Below are positions 6,717 through 7,832 of a DNA stretch of 7,832 nucleotides, piece after piece. Below the pieces are notes generated by a model, which did not search any database, was not told where the DNA came from, and saw only the letters and a list, made by a program, of their open reading frames with translations. Origin of the DNA: DAIRET01 sp036795455. GTDB taxonomy: Bacteria; Bacteroidota; Ignavibacteria; Ignavibacteriales; Ignavibacteriaceae. Location: assembly GCA_036795455.1 (NCBI GenBank), contig DAIRET010000141.1, positions 1 to 7,832 on the forward strand. The letters are read 5' to 3'. How positions within the stretch are numbered: the stretch's first letter is position 1; every line of letters starts with the position of its first letter. A program made the translations under genes and the position numbers.

Positions 6717-6891
6717 CAAGATTCGTCGCCTTTCAAAGGATTATATAGCCCTCCAGTGATAAAGACTAAAAAACTTAATATTGTTGTTCTATATTTTATT
6801 AGCCGATTTTCACAACACAAACAATGTGAGTAAGGGGGCGGAGCTATGGTTATTATCGTAACTTACCTAAGATTCAATGTTTAATTAATAT
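6717..6891 (+). other. intergenic, upstream region of the propeller gene
   Basis: No reading frame of useful length was seen. The stretch contains a short G-rich patch (GTAAGGGGGCGGAGC, near 6830-6844), unlike the AT-rich surroundings. I found no good match to TAnnTTTG, so the promoter of the next gene is not identified. Confidence 0.4.
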
Positions 6892-6901
6892 CGGAGATAA
6901 A

Positions 6902-7832
6902 ATGCAAACACAATCTTTACTGTTAACAATATCGTTATTTTTTTTCTTGTGGTCAAATGAGTATTCCTTCAGCCAGGGATTAAATGACAATTTTAACAGC
7001 ATCATTGCATTTTACTCAGGTAGAGATGGAAATAAAGAAATATACATCATGAATCCGGATGGCAGCGGACAAACAAATTTATCTAATCATCCCGCTTCTG
7101 ATTTATGTCCGGCAATTTCTAATGATGTTAGCAAAATAGCATTCTTGTCGGATCGTGATGGAGTTCAAAACATTTTCACAATGAATATAGATGGCAGCGG
7201 TATTGAAAAGACTACAAATTCAGAAGTAGCTATTGAACATCCTTCTTGGTCACGAGATGATACTAGAATACTATTTGTTAAAGATTTCAGTAGCAGAACG
7301 GAGATATGGGGTATGAATTCAAGTGGCTCTAACCAGATTCAATTGACAAATAATTCAGCAAGAGACGAAAGACCATTTTTGTCTCCCGATGGTAATAAAA
7401 TTCTATTCATGTCTAATCGGGACGGCAATTATGAAATATACATTATGGATGCTGATGGAAATAATCAAACAAGAGTTACAAATTCAGCATATCATGAAGT
7501 GTTCCCGGTTTGGTCGCCTGATGGAAGTAAAATTGCATATTCAAGGAATTACTTAAGTGGGGGAATACCGCAAGCCGACATCTACATTTGTAATACCGAT
7601 GGTTCAAATGAGGTTAAACTAACCAGTGCATCCGGGAGGGACGAAAACCCATGCTGGTCACCTGACGGGAATCAAATACTATTTCAAAGTGAAAGAGATG
7701 GAAATTTTGAAATATATAAGATGAATTCCGATGGGACTAACCAGGAAAGATTGACAAACGAACCCGCCTGGGACGGCTGGGGAAGCTGGAGTAAAAAAGG
7801 AACAAACTCAGTCGGGTGGGAGGTGAAGCTCC
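6902..7832 (+). CDS. secreted TolB-like (PD40) six-bladed beta-propeller protein, partial
   Basis: The open frame begins at ATG 6902 with GGAGA (6893-6897) 4 bases upstream and runs off the right edge after 310 codons. Residues 1-24 form a signal peptide (MQTQSLLLTISLFFFLWSNEYSFS, cleavage likely before Gln25). Six PD40-type repeats of about 42-48 residues follow. Each reads roughly [S]PDG-x-KI-x-F-x-S-x-RDG-N-x-EIY-x-M-x-x-DG-x-x-Q-x-x-LT, ending in a PxWS-like turn. Examples are GRDGNKEIYIMNPDGSG, SNRDGNYEIYIMDADGNNQ and SERDGNFEIYKMNSDGTNQ. Six blades would close one propeller, as in TolB, and the sequence after blade six (KKGTNSVGWEVKL) may be close to the C-terminus or lead to a further domain. 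It is periplasmic or exported and not TolB itself in context, because no tol-pal genes are near. The role is probably binding of protein or glycan; no catalytic residues are recognised. Confidence 0.92.
   Translation, partial: MQTQSLLLTISLFFFLWSNEYSFSQGLNDNFNSIIAFYSGRDGNKEIYIMNPDGSGQTNLSNHPASDLCPAISNDVSKIAFLSDRDGVQNIFTMNIDGSGIEKTTNSEVAIEHPSWSRDDTRILFVKDFSSRTEIWGMNSSGSNQIQLTNNSARDERPFLSPDGNKILFMSNRDGNYEIYIMDADGNNQTRVTNSAYHEVFPVWSPDGSKIAYSRNYLSGGIPQADIYICNTDGSNEVKLTSASGRDENPCWSPDGNQILFQSERDGNFEIYKMNSDGTNQERLTNEPAWDGWGSWSKKGTNSVGWEVKL

Noticed and set aside
6827..6874. GTAAG…CTTAC inverted repeat upstream of the propeller gene
   Set aside because: Five-base arms with a long spacer are expected by chance.

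Overview
The window is a low-GC bacterial chromosome segment. It carries a propionate/methylmalonyl-CoA gene cluster on the minus strand, a tRNA unit, a sensor kinase/response regulator pair, a decayed gene, and the start of a secreted beta-propeller protein, all on the plus strand. Several features point to the Bacteroidota/Ignavibacteriota (FCB) group. The promoter before the tRNA fits the TTTG / TAnnTTTG pattern known from Bacteroidota, a periplasmic-domain/7TM kinase of LytS type is paired with a LytTR regulator, a secreted PD40 propeller is present, and the tRNA has no encoded CCA. The assignment to a phylum is inference; no marker gene in the window settles it.

Left part (1-3107, minus strand, transcribed right to left): methylmalonyl-CoA mutase catalytic subunit, methylmalonyl-CoA epimerase, then a biotin-dependent acyl-CoA carboxyltransferase cut by the window edge. 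Gaps of 23 and 40 bases and the shared pathway suggest one operon. Together the enzymes interconvert propionyl-CoA, the two methylmalonyl-CoA epimers and succinyl-CoA. The mutase is the split type: it ends after the catalytic domain, so a separate cobalamin-binding subunit must be encoded elsewhere. The biotin carboxylase/biotin carrier partners are not in the window either.

Middle (3108-3570): a divergent control region with a nested dyad, a candidate minus-strand promoter for the mutase operon and a strong candidate plus-strand promoter. The plus promoter is followed by a degenerate tRNA-Asn-like relic, an intact tRNA-Asn(GUU) and a clear intrinsic terminator.

Right part (3770-7832): a sensor kinase with a signal peptide, an extracytoplasmic jelly-roll-like domain, about seven membrane segments and a LytS-type kinase core overlaps by four bases with its LytTR response regulator. 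Behind it lies a roughly 680-base stretch without an intact gene. It contains a recognisable dead reading frame (6328-6716) with two in-frame stops and a frameshift at an ATGA x3 tandem repeat. The window ends inside a six-bladed TolB-like propeller protein with a signal peptide. I see no CRISPR array, transposase, phage gene or convincing new multi-gene system. The most unusual points are the tRNA relic, the repeat-associated frameshift in the dead gene, and the unknown ligand of the sensor kinase.
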